The translations under genes and the position numbers were made by a program. 64,000 nucleotides of DNA, taken from positions 496,001-560,000 of the forward strand of contig NZ_FOXU01000001.1 in assembly GCF_900115805.1 (NCBI RefSeq). The letters are read 5' to 3'. Shown here piece after piece: positions 36,374 through 45,813 of the stretch. The notes beneath the pieces were generated by a model. It saw only the letters and a program-made list of their open reading frames with translations. It was not told the origin of the DNA and made no database searches. Position 1 is the first letter of the stretch, and each line of letters opens with the position of its first letter. Origin of the DNA: Psychrobacillus psychrotolerans (lineage in GTDB: Bacteria > Bacillota > Bacilli > Bacillales_A > Planococcaceae).

Positions 36374-36544
36374 AGTTTTATCAAACCTTTCTATCAACAT
36401 CTACTTTACATTGTACAATTACTGTATCCAAAATGAAAGAAAAGCCCTTCCCCCCTTGTTATATAAAGAGTAAAGAGCTTTCCACAAGTACACACATTCT
36501 GTTTCGTTTCTGTCTAGTTAGCATTTATAAAAGCTTACACTTTT

Positions 36545-37729
36545 TTAAGCGTATGAATGTAATCCTGCTAAAATTAGATTTACTGCAATCAAGTTAAACA
36601 TAATTATGATGAATCCGATTAAAGCGATCCAAGCAGACTTCTTACCTTCCCAACCTTTTGATAAGCGAAGATGTAAGAACACTGCATAAAATAAGAAAGT
36701 GATAAGTGCCCATACTTCTTTTGGATCCCAGCCCCAGAAACGCGACCACGCTTCATGTGCCCATATCATAGCAAATATTAAGGCCCCAAGTGTAAACACA
36801 GGGAATCCAATTAATACGGAACGATAACCAATTTCATCCATCAATTGAGAATTAGACTTTTTCGTAAGTGGTTGTAATACAGTTGCAAGACGCTTACGTA
36901 ATATTAAACGAAGTAATAAATAGATTACAGAACCGATTAGAATCGACCATACCACAGTAGTTAATTTTTTAGCATTTACTAGTGGTGGCATTTCAATAAG
37001 TGGATCTAATGCACCTTCTGTAATCGCTACTGACTCATTCATACCAAAAAGCGCTGGCATTGTATACTCAATATTATGCTCTGTTTCATCTTTACTTATA
37101 TATGAGTACTCTGCACTGTAATCCGCAAGTGAAAATGACAGCGTGGAAACAACAAATCCTACAACAAGTACTAAAACATACATAACTGCCTCAATCCAAA
37201 AGCGTTCTTTGGATTTTTTTGTCAGGTCAATATTTTTCAACAAGTATATAAATCCTGCTACTGCACTTATTGCTAAAATTGCCTCACCCATTGCGGCAGT
37301 AATTACATGAATAGTCAGCCAGTAACTTTTCAAAGCTGGTATTAAAGGTGTAATTTCTGTTGGGAACATGCTTGCATAAGCAATGATTAACACGGCAATA
37401 GGTAAAGCAAACAATCCTAGAGCAGGTGTTTTATATATAAAGTATATAAGAATAAATGCTCCTACAACCATCATCCCAAATGCAGTAGTAAATTCAAATA
37501 GATTACTTACAGGAGCATGTCCTGCAGCAATCCATCTAGTGATAAAATAACCAATATTAGCGATAAATCCTAAAATGGTAACGGTAATCGCTAATTTGCC
37601 CCATCTATCAAAGGACTTGGTAGTTTGAGTATTTGAAGATTTTACTGCTCCTCCAAATAAAAACGTAGCAATAAGATATGCTACAAAAGCTATAAATAAT
37701 AATGTACTACTTAAGGATGCCATATCCAT
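36545..37729 (-). CDS. resC: Cytochrome c biogenesis protein ResC (CcsA)
   Basis: With ResB this multi-spanning membrane protein forms the system II cytochrome c synthetase, carrying haem across the membrane and attaching it to apocytochrome CXXCH sites. The tryptophan-rich haem motif [23 protein letters not shown] near residue 325 is diagnostic, and conserved histidines occur in other helices (for example [13 protein letters not shown]). The length of 394 residues is normal. It follows resB by four bases and precedes resD. Confidence 0.95.
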   Translation of the reverse strand: MDMASLSSTLLFIAFVAYLIATFLFGGAVKSSNTQTTKSFDRWGKLAITVTILGFIANIGYFITRWIAAGHAPVSNLFEFTTAFGMMVVGAFILIYFIYKTPALGLFALPIAVLIIAYASMFPTEITPLIPALKSYWLTIHVITAAMGEAILAISAVAGFIYLLKNIDLTKKSKERFWIEAVMYVLVLVVGFVVSTLSFSLADYSAEYSYISKDETEHNIEYTMPALFGMNESVAITEGALDPLIEMPPLVNAKKLTTVVWSILIGSVIYLLLRLILRKRLATVLQPLTKKSNSQLMDEIGYRSVLIGFPVFTLGALIFAMIWAHEAWSRFWGWDPKEVWALITFLFYAVFLHLRLSKGWEGKKSAWIALIGFIIIMFNLIAVNLILAGLHSYA

Positions 37730-37733
37730 TATG

Positions 37734-39392
37734 TTAAACTCCTTCCACTTTATCCACTTTTTCTTCTAAAGAATCTATATCTTGCTGATCTAGATATTTT
37801 GGAAGATGAGCTACATCTGTAACCTTGTCCAAATCTCTCTTAACACTCAACCAGTTTTTGTTTGTATGCGCGGCAATAACCGTTTGTCCATCTTCTAATA
37901 ACTGAATCCAAATTCGACGGTGATTCCAGTAAGCCCCTTGTGCTACACCAATCATGAAGATAAGGCCTCCAAGTGCAAGAAGTGGAAGTGTTAAATCCTT
38001 ACGAACTGTTAAACCAGATACGTCTCTTGTCTCAACACTTTGGAATGCAATTTTATGTTGGTTTTCCCCTAAAGGTTCTACTGTCTCTTTAATCATGACA
38101 AAACTTGTTTCCCCTTTAGGAAATTCAGGGCTATACATTTTGATTAGAAATGCTGGGTTATTAGGAAGCGGTGATTGAGATTGCGGAACCCCTTCTTCAA
38201 ATCCAGTAAAGTCTGCATAATAGTCCATTACTTCAACTTTATAACCATCATTTAGTTCATAAATGGGTTGTGGATCAGCTAGATCGATTGTAAATTCTCC
38301 AAAAGATTGTTGTGTTTGTTTATCCTGTAACTGGAAAGTCATCGTTGCTAACTCATCCAATCGGAAGTCCATTTGGAACACCGAAAAGTTATCGAATTTA
38401 ATTGGTTTATTTACTTGAATAGAAGCTTCTTTTTCAAATGTTAAATCTTCTGTATGACCTGCAACAGCGCCTTCAGGACCCTTATACAAAGCTACATCTG
38501 TTTGATAGTTCTTTGCAATTGTACCCACTCGATCAATCGCTTCACCATAAACTTCTTTGGATTCTTCTTTCGAGTATGTCTCATAAATAAATTCTTTACT
38601 CTCTAAAAAGTATCCATGGGTTTCAGGTACATAAAGTGTTTCTCCTTCACGTAACCACATCGTTTCATCCACATAGAAACCAGGAAGTGCACGTAGCATT
38701 ACACCAAAAAGGAATATGATAAGTCCTAAATGGTTTACGTATGGCCCCCAACGTGAAAACCGTCCACGTTCAGCCAATATAGCATTACCTTCACGTTTCA
38801 CATTGTATTTAAGCTCTTTAAGCTTTTCTTCCGCTTTAAGTAGAGACTCTTCTGAAACATCAGCTTTACCAATACCATAAACACGTTGTCGTTTTAAGAA
38901 ACTGATATGCCTTTTTGTCTTTTGTTTTTTTAGAGATTTATATAGTGGTATGACTCTGTCTAAACTTGCGATAACTAAGGAAATCCCTAGCATACCTACC
39001 AATCCCTGGAACCACCAAGAGCTATATAAGTCCGATAAGCCAAGCTGATAATATAGCGTTCCAAATGTGCCATAAATTCGCTCATAATATGCTGCTATAT
39101 CCGTTTCATTTGTTGCAGGCACATAAAATACTTGTGGAAGTATCGTTCCAATCGCGGCTGCAACTAAAATAGCAACAATTATCCACATACCTACTTTTAC
39201 ACTGGAAAAGAAATTCCATACTTTATCAATTATCGTCTTATTATACGTTTGAGACCGTCTTGCAGATCCTTCATAGCGCATATCTACAATTTTTTTTTCT
39301 TTTGTCTCATCATTTAATGGACGACCACAGCTCTCACATAATTCTGTACCAGCTGGATTCACGTTTCCACATGTACAAACTATCTTGTCCAT
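37734..39392 (-). CDS. resB: Cytochrome c biogenesis protein ResB
   Basis: The partner of ResC in system II. The N-terminus carries a zinc-ribbon-like [18 protein letters not shown] (residues about 6-23), also seen in B. subtilis ResB. Membrane helices follow near residues 70-95 and 130-152, then a third near 225-245, a large extracytoplasmic domain (about 250-490), and a last helix near 485-505. The typical [22 protein letters not shown] region is intact. I use the ATG at 39392 with AAGGAG upstream; the resA stop lies between this and an upstream in-frame ATG, which supports the choice. Confidence 0.94.
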   Translation of the reverse strand: MDKIVCTCGNVNPAGTELCESCGRPLNDETKEKKIVDMRYEGSARRSQTYNKTIIDKVWNFFSSVKVGMWIIVAILVAAAIGTILPQVFYVPATNETDIAAYYERIYGTFGTLYYQLGLSDLYSSWWFQGLVGMLGISLVIASLDRVIPLYKSLKKQKTKRHISFLKRQRVYGIGKADVSEESLLKAEEKLKELKYNVKREGNAILAERGRFSRWGPYVNHLGLIIFLFGVMLRALPGFYVDETMWLREGETLYVPETHGYFLESKEFIYETYSKEESKEVYGEAIDRVGTIAKNYQTDVALYKGPEGAVAGHTEDLTFEKEASIQVNKPIKFDNFSVFQMDFRLDELATMTFQLQDKQTQQSFGEFTIDLADPQPIYELNDGYKVEVMDYYADFTGFEEGVPQSQSPLPNNPAFLIKMYSPEFPKGETSFVMIKETVEPLGENQHKIAFQSVETRDVSGLTVRKDLTLPLLALGGLIFMIGVAQGAYWNHRRIWIQLLEDGQTVIAAHTNKNWLSVKRDLDKVTDVAHLPKYLDQQDIDSLEEKVDKVEGV

Positions 39393-39406
39393 TTTTAAAG
39401 ACTCCT

Positions 39407-39943
39407 TCATGAAGGTTTAATTTGATCCATAAAATTCGCAATATCTTCTTCAGTCATTTCGCCTTTTATAATTTTTTCAATTTTACCTTCGGGATTGACC
39501 AAAAATGTTGTTGGTAGTGGATCAATATTATATGATTCCATTACACTTTTATTGCGATCAATTGCTATAGGGAAAGTTAAACCATATCGATTTAAAAAGC
39601 TATTTACCTTAAGATCTGATTCACCAATATTAATGGCCAGTGTTTGAACACCTTTATCAGTAAATTCTGCGTATTGGTTGTCCATCGCCGGCATCTCTTT
39701 TGCACAAGGCTTACACCATGTACCCCAGAAATTCAAAAACACGCCTTGTCCTTTATAATCAGACAAACGTCTTTCCGTACCATCCATATCTACTAAAACA
39801 AAGTCCGGAGCTTTATCTCCTACTTGCAATACAGCATTTTTCTCTTTATTTAGGTTGGAGTATACGGTAAAAACTATAGCTACGACGAGTACTGCTAATA
39901 TAGCGGTTCTCATATAAAATCTTTGCTTTTTAGATTGAGCCAA
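39407..39943 (-). CDS. resA: Extracytoplasmic thiol-disulfide oxidoreductase ResA
   Basis: ResA is a membrane-tethered thioredoxin-like protein that reduces the cysteines of apocytochrome c for haem attachment. The active site is WGTWCKPCAKEMP with the CxxC near residue 72; one N-terminal membrane helix spans about residues 12-30. I start at the TTG 39943 because GGAGG stands eight bases upstream and this gives the usual N-terminus with a basic QSKKQR stretch (178 residues). First gene of the resABCDE cluster. Confidence 0.94.
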   Translation of the reverse strand: MAQSKKQRFYMRTAILAVLVVAIVFTVYSNLNKEKNAVLQVGDKAPDFVLVDMDGTERRLSDYKGQGVFLNFWGTWCKPCAKEMPAMDNQYAEFTDKGVQTLAINIGESDLKVNSFLNRYGLTFPIAIDRNKSVMESYNIDPLPTTFLVNPEGKIEKIIKGEMTEEDIANFMDQIKPS

Positions 39944-39979
39944 TTTGCTAACCTCCATTTCCAAGCATAATCATGAATA

Positions 39980-39988
39980 ATTATAACA
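39980..39988 (-). promoter_or_regulatory. Extended -10 promoter candidate of resABC
   Basis: TGTTATAAT on the minus strand is a perfect extended -10, about 37 bases before the resA TTG; no good -35 is present, as would suit an activated promoter. ResD activation, known in B. subtilis, would fit but no ResD site was identified. Confidence 0.45.
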
Positions 39989-40000
39989 AAATTTACAATT

Positions 40001-40027
40001 TAAAAGAGCCTTACTTATGAAGGCTTT
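40001..40027 (-). terminator. Weak terminator after rluB
   Basis: AGCCTT pairs with AAGGCT over seven bases, then CTTTTAA on the minus strand. The stem is short, so readthrough into resA is possible. Confidence 0.5.
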
Positions 40028-40042
40028 GTGAACACTCAAAAT

Positions 40043-40777
40043 TTATTTACCTATTTTTCCCGTCTCTGCTAACACTCTCATTTTCTTCACTTCATGATTA
40101 GTCAATTCTCTCCACTCGCCAGCATTTAAGCCATGAAGCCCTAAGAAACCAAATTGTTCTCTTTTTAGTTTTTGAACAGGAAAACCTATTGCATCGAACA
40201 TTCTACGTACTTGACGGTTTTTCCCTTCATGTATAGTGATCTCTACAATTGATTTATCCGCTTTACGCTCAGAGGATAATAACTTAACTTTAGCAGGAGC
40301 TGTTTTCCCGTCTTCTAAAACGATTCCACGCTCTAATGGACGTAATTGTTCCTTCAAAGGTATCCCTTTTATACGAGCTACATATGTTTTATCTACTTTA
40401 TATTTTGGATGTGTAAGCGCATATGAAAAATCGCCATCATTCGTTAAAAGTAGCACTCCTGACGTTTCATAGTCCAGTCTTCCAACAGGATACAAACGTT
40501 CTTTTACATTAGGTAATAAGTCCGTCACTGTTTTTCTGCCTTTATCATCTGATACTGCAGAAATCACTCCACGAGGTTTATAAAGTAGATAGTATACTTT
40601 TTGCTCTTTTTCTAATTTTACCCCTTCTACTTCCACTACATCATTGTCAGACACTTTTAACCCTTGCTCCGTGACTACTTTACCATTCACTTTCACTTTT
40701 CCTTGCGTAATCATTTCTTCTGCTTTTCTTCTTGATGCCACACCTGCATGTGCGAGCACTTTTTGTAATCTTTCCAA
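40043..40777 (-). CDS. rluB: 23S rRNA pseudouridine synthase RluB
   Basis: The enzyme makes pseudouridine near position 2605 of 23S rRNA. An N-terminal S4 RNA-binding domain (residues 1-60, RLQKVLAHAGVASRRKAEEMI) is followed by the RsuA-type catalytic domain with PVGRLDYETSGVLLLTNDG, containing the catalytic aspartate (near residue 103), and NRQVRRMFDAIG. The TTG at 40777 has GAGGTG upstream and gives 244 residues. In B. subtilis rluB is preceded by spmA-spmB; here it follows the carboxypeptidase gene directly. Confidence 0.94.
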   Translation of the reverse strand: MERLQKVLAHAGVASRRKAEEMITQGKVKVNGKVVTEQGLKVSDNDVVEVEGVKLEKEQKVYYLLYKPRGVISAVSDDKGRKTVTDLLPNVKERLYPVGRLDYETSGVLLLTNDGDFSYALTHPKYKVDKTYVARIKGIPLKEQLRPLERGIVLEDGKTAPAKVKLLSSERKADKSIVEITIHEGKNRQVRRMFDAIGFPVQKLKREQFGFLGLHGLNAGEWRELTNHEVKKMRVLAETGKIGK

Positions 40778-40840
40778 TACATTCACCTCGTCCATTCTAT
40801 CCAATTCATATGACTGAATTATGTCATACTTTGGGGGAAA

Positions 40841-40877
40841 TTAAAAGAAGACAGTCTTTTGTAATAACTGTCTTCTT
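40841..40877 (-). terminator. Terminator after the carboxypeptidase gene
   Basis: AGAAGACAGT and ACTGTCTTCT form a perfect 10-base-pair stem with an 11-base loop and a TTTTAATT tail on the minus strand. Confidence 0.82.
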
Positions 40878-40883
40878 TAGAAT

Positions 40884-41870
40884 TTATTTAATTTTCTTTA
40901 CTTCAAATTTTAATGCGACCTCATTATTTATCGTAACATTCCAAAGATAAGGTTTTTTCTCTGAAGATTTACGTGGAATGATTAACACATTTTTGGCTTC
41001 CTCTTGTTCTTCTTTTTTTAGTAAAAGGAAATAATCTTTCTTAACTTCTATAACCTGTTTATCCAACAAGCGATACTTTCCTTTTTCTACAACTTTCACA
41101 TTGTCATATGACTGAAAAACATTTGTCGCAAGAGAAGAGTGCGTATTCCAATCATTCGAATGGTTTAATGTTACAACGATCACTTTTTTTCCATCGTCTT
41201 CAAAATAAGTCACAAGTGTTCTCCCAGCTACTTTTGTATAACCTGTTTTTCCGGCAATAGCAAATTTATTGTAGTGTAATAATTTGTGCTTATTTCTCCA
41301 TGAGACAGATTTTTCCTTTGGTTTATAAGTTTTAGCAGAAGCAATTTTTATAAATTCTTCATTTTGCATTGCCAAGCGAAACATATTAGCCATATCTAAT
41401 GCAGAAGCATAGTGTTCCTCATGATGAAGTCCTGAAGGATTAGTAAAATGAGCATTTTCTAACCCAGCCAACTGTATCTTTTCATTCATCAACTTAGTAA
41501 ACCCGTCTATTGAGCCACCTGTATGCTCAGCAAGCGCATAAGCTGCATCATTTCCTGAATGTAACAGCAATCCATACAATAAGGATTCCACCGTCCAAAC
41601 CTCTCCTGCTTGTAGATATAGGGAGGATCCCTCTTGAGTTGCCGCAGCATTGGAGATGGTTATCTCATCATCTAGCGGAACATTATCCAACACCGTTAAA
41701 GCAGTCCATACTTTAGTTAGACTCGCAATAGGAAGCTCTGCGTTAGCATTGCTACCTTCTAATAGTCTTCCTGTACTTGCATCAATAACAACATAAGAAG
41801 ATGAAGCCTTTGCCTCATTCACATTCCACAAAAGAAACAGCAACAAAAATAATCCTAATTTTTTATAAAT
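40884..41870 (-). CDS. D-alanyl-D-alanine carboxypeptidase (DacB/DacF type), ATT start
   Basis: A low-molecular-weight penicillin-binding protein that removes the terminal D-alanine from peptidoglycan stem peptides. The catalytic serine is in ASLTK (SxxK), with HSGND (SxN type) and GKTGYT (KTG) in correct order. A signal peptide precedes SSSYVVIDASTG. No ATG or GTG opens the frame after the preceding stop. An ATT at 41870 has GAGGAG eight bases upstream and gives a basic-hydrophobic signal peptide MYKKLGLFLLLF. A TTG at 41846 is the alternative and would give an uncharged leader. Position equals dacB, though DacF cannot be excluded. Confidence 0.88.
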   Translation of the reverse strand: MYKKLGLFLLLFLLWNVNEAKASSSYVVIDASTGRLLEGSNANAELPIASLTKVWTALTVLDNVPLDDEITISNAAATQEGSSLYLQAGEVWTVESLLYGLLLHSGNDAAYALAEHTGGSIDGFTKLMNEKIQLAGLENAHFTNPSGLHHEEHYASALDMANMFRLAMQNEEFIKIASAKTYKPKEKSVSWRNKHKLLHYNKFAIAGKTGYTKVAGRTLVTYFEDDGKKVIVVTLNHSNDWNTHSSLATNVFQSYDNVKVVEKGKYRLLDKQVIEVKKDYFLLLKKEEQEEAKNVLIIPRKSSEKKPYLWNVTINNEVALKFEVKKIK

Positions 41871-41896
41871 GAACCATACTCCTCATTCAATTATTT

Positions 41897-42463
41897 CTAC
41901 CCTTCAAATGTCTCTTGAAATTTTGTCATAAACAAATCTGTGTCTTCCATTTCATCAACAGATAAGTCTTCTGGAAGCGGTGGAAGTGCTTTAATATCTT
42001 CTAATCCAAAGTACTGTAGAAATTCATTGGTCGTTCCATATAAAATAGCTCGACCCGTCCCATCTGCCCTACCTACCTCTTGTATAAGACCTTTAGCAGA
42101 AAGAGTATGAATTGGTCGCTCCGACTTAACTCCCCGAATTTCCTCCATTTCCACTCTTGTAATAGGTTGCTTATAAGCAATAATAGCTAGCACTTCAAGA
42201 GATGCCTGAGACAATGACTGCGGTGTAGGATTTTCTACTAGCCTTTGGATAATTTCTATATTTTGTTGTTTTGTTACTAACTGATAAGTTCCTGCTAATT
42301 GCTTTATCTCAATACCTCTACTGCTATTCAGTTTGTATTCTTGCATCATTTCATGGAGTATCTCTTCTATTTCCTCTTCTTTGGAACTTGTTAAAAATGC
42401 TAATTGTTTTTTAGTTAGCCCATCCTCACCACTTACAAATAATAGGCTTTCTAAATTACTCAT
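41897..42463 (-). CDS. scpB: Segregation and condensation protein B
   Basis: ScpB is a winged-helix kleisin-interacting subunit that binds ScpA and Smc to form the chromosome-condensing complex. The typical N-terminus MSNLESLLFVSGEDGLTKKQL is preserved, and the motif EVLAIIAYKQPITRVEMEEIRGVKSERPI, diagnostic of ScpB, lies near residue 90. The ATG at 42463 overlaps the scpA stop by eight bases; a longer frame lies inside scpA and lacks support. It gives 188 residues, slightly short of 197 in B. subtilis. Confidence 0.95.
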   Translation of the reverse strand: MSNLESLLFVSGEDGLTKKQLAFLTSSKEEEIEEILHEMMQEYKLNSSRGIEIKQLAGTYQLVTKQQNIEIIQRLVENPTPQSLSQASLEVLAIIAYKQPITRVEMEEIRGVKSERPIHTLSAKGLIQEVGRADGTGRAILYGTTNEFLQYFGLEDIKALPPLPEDLSVDEMEDTDLFMTKFQETFEG

Positions 42464-43235
42464 CAATTTCATCTTGGAATTCACTTTCGATATCTCCCTT
42501 TCGCAACTGTACAAACAAATCATCAAAATTACTTTTTTGCTCCACTGAAATAATCTGGCGTTTCATCAATTCCAGTAGGGACAAAAAAGTAGTGACAATC
42601 GTTTGTTTATCTCTAGTTGGAAACAAATCATAAAATGATAGTTTCCCTCCACCTTTTCTTAATACGTCAATGACATTTTTCATCTGAGCTTTAATGGATA
42701 TATCTTGCTTACTTACTCTCGTATTAAGAGGTGCGTTTAGTTGTTTCCTACGTAACATTTTTTGAAAAGCACCAAGCATATCGTACACATTTGCGTCTAG
42801 TTCGAGTAATTCAATTTGTTTACTAGTTTGGTATTCACTTAAATCGGTTGGTGGTCTAGAATAATAGAGTGAACGGGTTTCCTCCATCTCATGCAAGTTT
42901 TCTGCCGCTTCTTTATACTTCTTATATTCTATTAATCTTTGTACTAGTTCATCCCTAGGATCTGCTAAATCCACATCGAAAGCATCGTCCATATCATCGT
43001 CTTGGTGAATTGGTAATAACATTTTACTTTTAATAGATAGTAAGGTTGCTGCCATTACTAAGTATTCACTGGCTTCATTGAGTTCTAGTACTCGCATGGC
43101 GTGAACATGATCCATATACTGTTCTGTGATTTCTGCCATTTTAATATCGTATATATCTATTTCCAAACGATTTATTAAATGTAATAATAAATCTAGAGGG
43201 CCTTCAAACGCATCTGTTTTTACTTCATAAGACAT
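42456..43235 (-). CDS. scpA: Segregation and condensation protein A
   Basis: ScpA is the kleisin subunit that bridges the Smc heads. The N-terminus YEVKTDAFEGPLDLLLHLI is diagnostic, and the C-terminal winged helix (VTTFLSLLELMKRQIISVEQ) is present. The length of 259 residues fits the family. The ATG at 43235 has GGTGGAG upstream. The gene is divergent from ypuF, with about 54 bases between the two starts. Confidence 0.95.
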   Translation of the reverse strand: MSYEVKTDAFEGPLDLLLHLINRLEIDIYDIKMAEITEQYMDHVHAMRVLELNEASEYLVMAATLLSIKSKMLLPIHQDDDMDDAFDVDLADPRDELVQRLIEYKKYKEAAENLHEMEETRSLYYSRPPTDLSEYQTSKQIELLELDANVYDMLGAFQKMLRRKQLNAPLNTRVSKQDISIKAQMKNVIDVLRKGGGKLSFYDLFPTRDKQTIVTTFLSLLELMKRQIISVEQKSNFDDLFVQLRKGDIESEFQDEIDE

Positions 43236-43289
43236 AAAACTCCACCTAATATCGATTTTTAACATTATTATAGAGGAAAGGTGATTGCA

Positions 43290-43793
43290 TTGCACCCTAC
43301 ATTTCATACTAGTTTTGTGTCATTTCTAAAACATTTCAATGAAACCTTCGATTATTTTGAGTGTCATGAGTTATTGGAAGACTATTGGAAGGAAGTTTCC
43401 CCAAGACATAAAAAACACGCATTGACTGCTTTAATCTTGTTAGCAACTTCTATGTATCACTGGCGTCGCGGGAATTTTAGTGGAGCGATTAAAACGATGA
43501 AAACAAGTTTAAAAAGAATGGATGAAACAAAGAACTCTCCTTTCTTTGAGAACATCAACTACCAAAAGTTAACAGAAAATATGAATCTCGCACTTGAATT
43601 AATGACTAGTAGTCAAGACTTCCAAACATTCTACATTGAGGTAACCAATCCTACTTTACAAACGTTAGTTAATAACCTCGATTTAGAAATGAACGATGAT
43701 TTACATTTTCTTATTCATAAACATATGCTTCGAGATCGTTCTGAAATACTGGAGGAACGGGATAGAGAGAAAAAAAAGAGAGATGACTTATAA
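43290..43793 (+). CDS. ypuF: DUF309-family protein (YpuF-like)
   Basis: A small mainly helical protein of about 167 residues with the DUF309 signature FECHELLEDYWKEVS and LATSMYHWRRGNFSGAIKTMK. The function of the family is unknown. I start it at the TTG 43290 (AGGAAAGG eight bases upstream); a GTG at 43281 is too close to that site. It is divergent from scpA and convergent with ribT, with a shared terminator. Confidence 0.85.
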   Translation: MHPTFHTSFVSFLKHFNETFDYFECHELLEDYWKEVSPRHKKHALTALILLATSMYHWRRGNFSGAIKTMKTSLKRMDETKNSPFFENINYQKLTENMNLALELMTSSQDFQTFYIEVTNPTLQTLVNNLDLEMNDDLHFLIHKHMLRDRSEILEERDREKKKRDDL

Positions 43794-43820
43794 GGTTCCA
43801 AGTCATTCTCCTTCTTTTTT
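43770..43820. terminator. Bidirectional terminator between ypuF and ribT
   Basis: ATGACTT (43783-43789) pairs with AAGTCAT (43800-43806). T-rich tracts follow on the plus strand (CTCCTTCTTTTTTTG) and the minus strand (CTCTCTTTTTTTTC). The stem overlaps both stop codons or their close surroundings. Confidence 0.75.
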
Positions 43821-44165
43821 TGTTTGGCATTTAGTATAAAATGATTCAACATCCTCTGATGGCTTTATAGAGGTTGTTTGTAGGACAGTTGGCAGTTTTA
43901 GCAACATTTCTTTTCCAAGTCCTTCTCCGCGATGGGAAGGATTGACCGAAATGTGTTGTATAACTGCTTCAGTATCTTCCATCCGCACCCCTATTAACCC
44001 TACTAAATCGTCCTCTTTCTTCCAAAGAAACAAATGCCATGATGGATTTGTCTCATACTCATGAATTGTTTCTAAAAGTTTTTTTACATCTTTTTCGTGG
44101 GGCATAAAGGAAAGTAGTCCCATTGAAATTTTCTCAAATGTTTTTTTATAGCGAAGTAGCATCAT
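43803..44165 (-). CDS. ribT: RibT-like N-acetyltransferase
   Basis: A 120-residue protein of the GNAT fold. The N-terminus MLLRYKKTFEKISMGLLSFMPHEKD and the acetyl-CoA motif HISVNPSHRGEGLGKEMLLKL (about residues 72-92) correspond almost word for word to RibT, the last gene of the B. subtilis riboflavin operon. Here it is alone: ribDEAH are absent, and its neighbours are ypuF and lysA. The substrate is unknown. Confidence 0.88.
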   Translation of the reverse strand: MMLLRYKKTFEKISMGLLSFMPHEKDVKKLLETIHEYETNPSWHLFLWKKEDDLVGLIGVRMEDTEAVIQHISVNPSHRGEGLGKEMLLKLPTVLQTTSIKPSEDVESFYTKCQTKKEGE

Positions 44166-44321
44166 TAAAACCCTCTTTTAATTTCATGGCTTGGTTAATA
44201 ATTTATCGGCAAAATTATACGTTCAGAGTCATAGATTCTATAAACGCATTATTTCACATTAAATTTAACAAAGTCCAGTTTGTTAAAATATCTGTTTTAT
44301 AGTACCTGAATTTTATCGATT

Positions 44322-44423
44322 TTACAAATTAGCATTAGGAGCTATAAATAACCAATATATTAATCCCCATACAATTCCTACGATAAATATCATTAGAAAC
44401 AGTATAACGTTTGCCTTTTTCAT
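44322..44423 (-). CDS. 33-residue single-pass membrane peptide downstream of lysA
   Basis: The ATG stands six bases behind the lysA stop, with GAAGGAG at eight-base spacing formed by the last lysA codons. The peptide begins MKKANVILFLMIFIVGIVWG and continues through a hydrophobic, aromatic stretch ending in IAPNANL. It has a basic N-terminus, one long hydrophobic helix of about 23 residues and a short tail. Translational coupling with lysA makes it a likely real gene. I recognise no family; small proteins of this build usually bind larger membrane proteins. Confidence 0.65.
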   Translation of the reverse strand: MKKANVILFLMIFIVGIVWGLIYWLFIAPNANL

Positions 44424-44428
44424 CTTGT

Positions 44429-45745
44429 TCACTCCTTCTCCATTGCAAGAGGAAGGTCAAGATGTATAAGATCTTCCAAAGTTTCTCTTCTTACAGCTAA
44501 TTGATGTTTTCCATTTTCTACAAATACTACTGCAGGTCTCGTTAACCGATTGTAATTACTTGCCATGGAGTAACCATAGGCACCTGTACAGAACATTGCC
44601 AGTATATCACCAGGCTCAGATACAGGCAACTGAATATCTTCGATTAATTTATCACCAGACTCACAACATTTTCCTGCAATTGTATAGTTTTTAGTCGCCG
44701 GGAGATCCATTTTATTTGCAATAACTGCATCATATTGGGCTCCATATAAAGCAGGTCTAATATTATCAGACATACCCCCATTAACCGCTAAATAATTCCG
44801 AACATCTGGTACTTCTTTCTCAGATCCAATTGTATATAATGTCGTCCCTGCATCCCCAACTAATGACCTACCCGGTTCTATCCAGATTTCTGGCATTTTA
44901 AAGGAAGAATTGTGCACGAGTTCTTTTACGATTTGGATCATTTCATTCACATATACGGCAGGTTCAAGTGGAGCATCCTCTTCCGTATATTTTATACCGA
45001 AGCCACCACCTAGGTTTAAAACGCTACATAAGAAGCCATAGTCTGTATGCCATTCGATCATTTTAGTAATGAGCTTCTCTGCTGCCACTTTAAAGCCTAT
45101 TGTTTCAAATATTTGTGAACCAATATGACAATGTAGACCAAGTAACTGAATATATTCATCTTGATACACATCCAGAAATGCTTGGTCCGCTTGTCCATTC
45201 AACAAGTCAAAGCCAAACTTAGAATCTTGCTGGCCAGTCGTAATATAATCATGTGTATGAGCTTCAACACCAGGCGTTACTCTAAGTAAAATTTTAACTT
45301 TTTGCTTGTGCGTTACAGTAAGCATCTTTAATAATTCTATTTCGTAAAAATTATCGACAACTATACAACCAATATTATGCTCAAGCGCTAATAATAATTC
45401 TTCTTTGCTTTTATTATTTCCATGAAAATGAATTCGTTCCACTGGAAATCCCGCTTTAATCGCAGTAAATAATTCTCCTGCAGATACTACATCTAAAGAT
45501 AAGTTTTCTTGCTGCATCACTTGGTACATTGCAACACTAGAAAATGCTTTGCTCGCATAGGCAACTTGTGCCGATATATGTTGATCTCGGAAGGTCTGGA
45601 TAAATGCATGTGCTCGTTCTCTAATAAGAGATAAATCGTACACAAACAATGGTGTTCCATATGTTTTCGCAAGCTCTAAGCTATCTATTCCACCAATCAT
45701 TAAGTGACCTTTTTCGTTTACAGCATGCTGTGAAACTAGCACCAT
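44429..45745 (-). CDS. lysA: Diaminopimelate decarboxylase
   Basis: The PLP enzyme makes L-lysine from meso-diaminopimelate. The PLP lysine is in VAYASKAFSS near residue 66, and the second site CCESGDKL near residue 345; HCHIGSQIFE and EPGRSLVGDAG are also visible. The length of 438 residues is typical. The ATG has AAAGAGGCG upstream. It follows spoVAF by 68 bases, as in B. subtilis (spoVAF-lysA). No lysine riboswitch is visible. Downstream lies the 33-residue peptide gene. Confidence 0.96.
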   Translation of the reverse strand: MVLVSQHAVNEKGHLMIGGIDSLELAKTYGTPLFVYDLSLIRERAHAFIQTFRDQHISAQVAYASKAFSSVAMYQVMQQENLSLDVVSAGELFTAIKAGFPVERIHFHGNNKSKEELLLALEHNIGCIVVDNFYEIELLKMLTVTHKQKVKILLRVTPGVEAHTHDYITTGQQDSKFGFDLLNGQADQAFLDVYQDEYIQLLGLHCHIGSQIFETIGFKVAAEKLITKMIEWHTDYGFLCSVLNLGGGFGIKYTEEDAPLEPAVYVNEMIQIVKELVHNSSFKMPEIWIEPGRSLVGDAGTTLYTIGSEKEVPDVRNYLAVNGGMSDNIRPALYGAQYDAVIANKMDLPATKNYTIAGKCCESGDKLIEDIQLPVSEPGDILAMFCTGAYGYSMASNYNRLTRPAVVFVENGKHQLAVRRETLEDLIHLDLPLAMEKE

Positions 45746-45813
45746 TTAGTTCGCCTCTTTTCCCTATATCTATTAGAACTTTATCACAATAGATAAGGAA
45801 ATGGCAATGCACA

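Noticed and set aside
44166-45813. Lysine riboswitch near lysA
   Set aside because: The 68 bases upstream of lysA are too short and contain none of the conserved L-box motifs.
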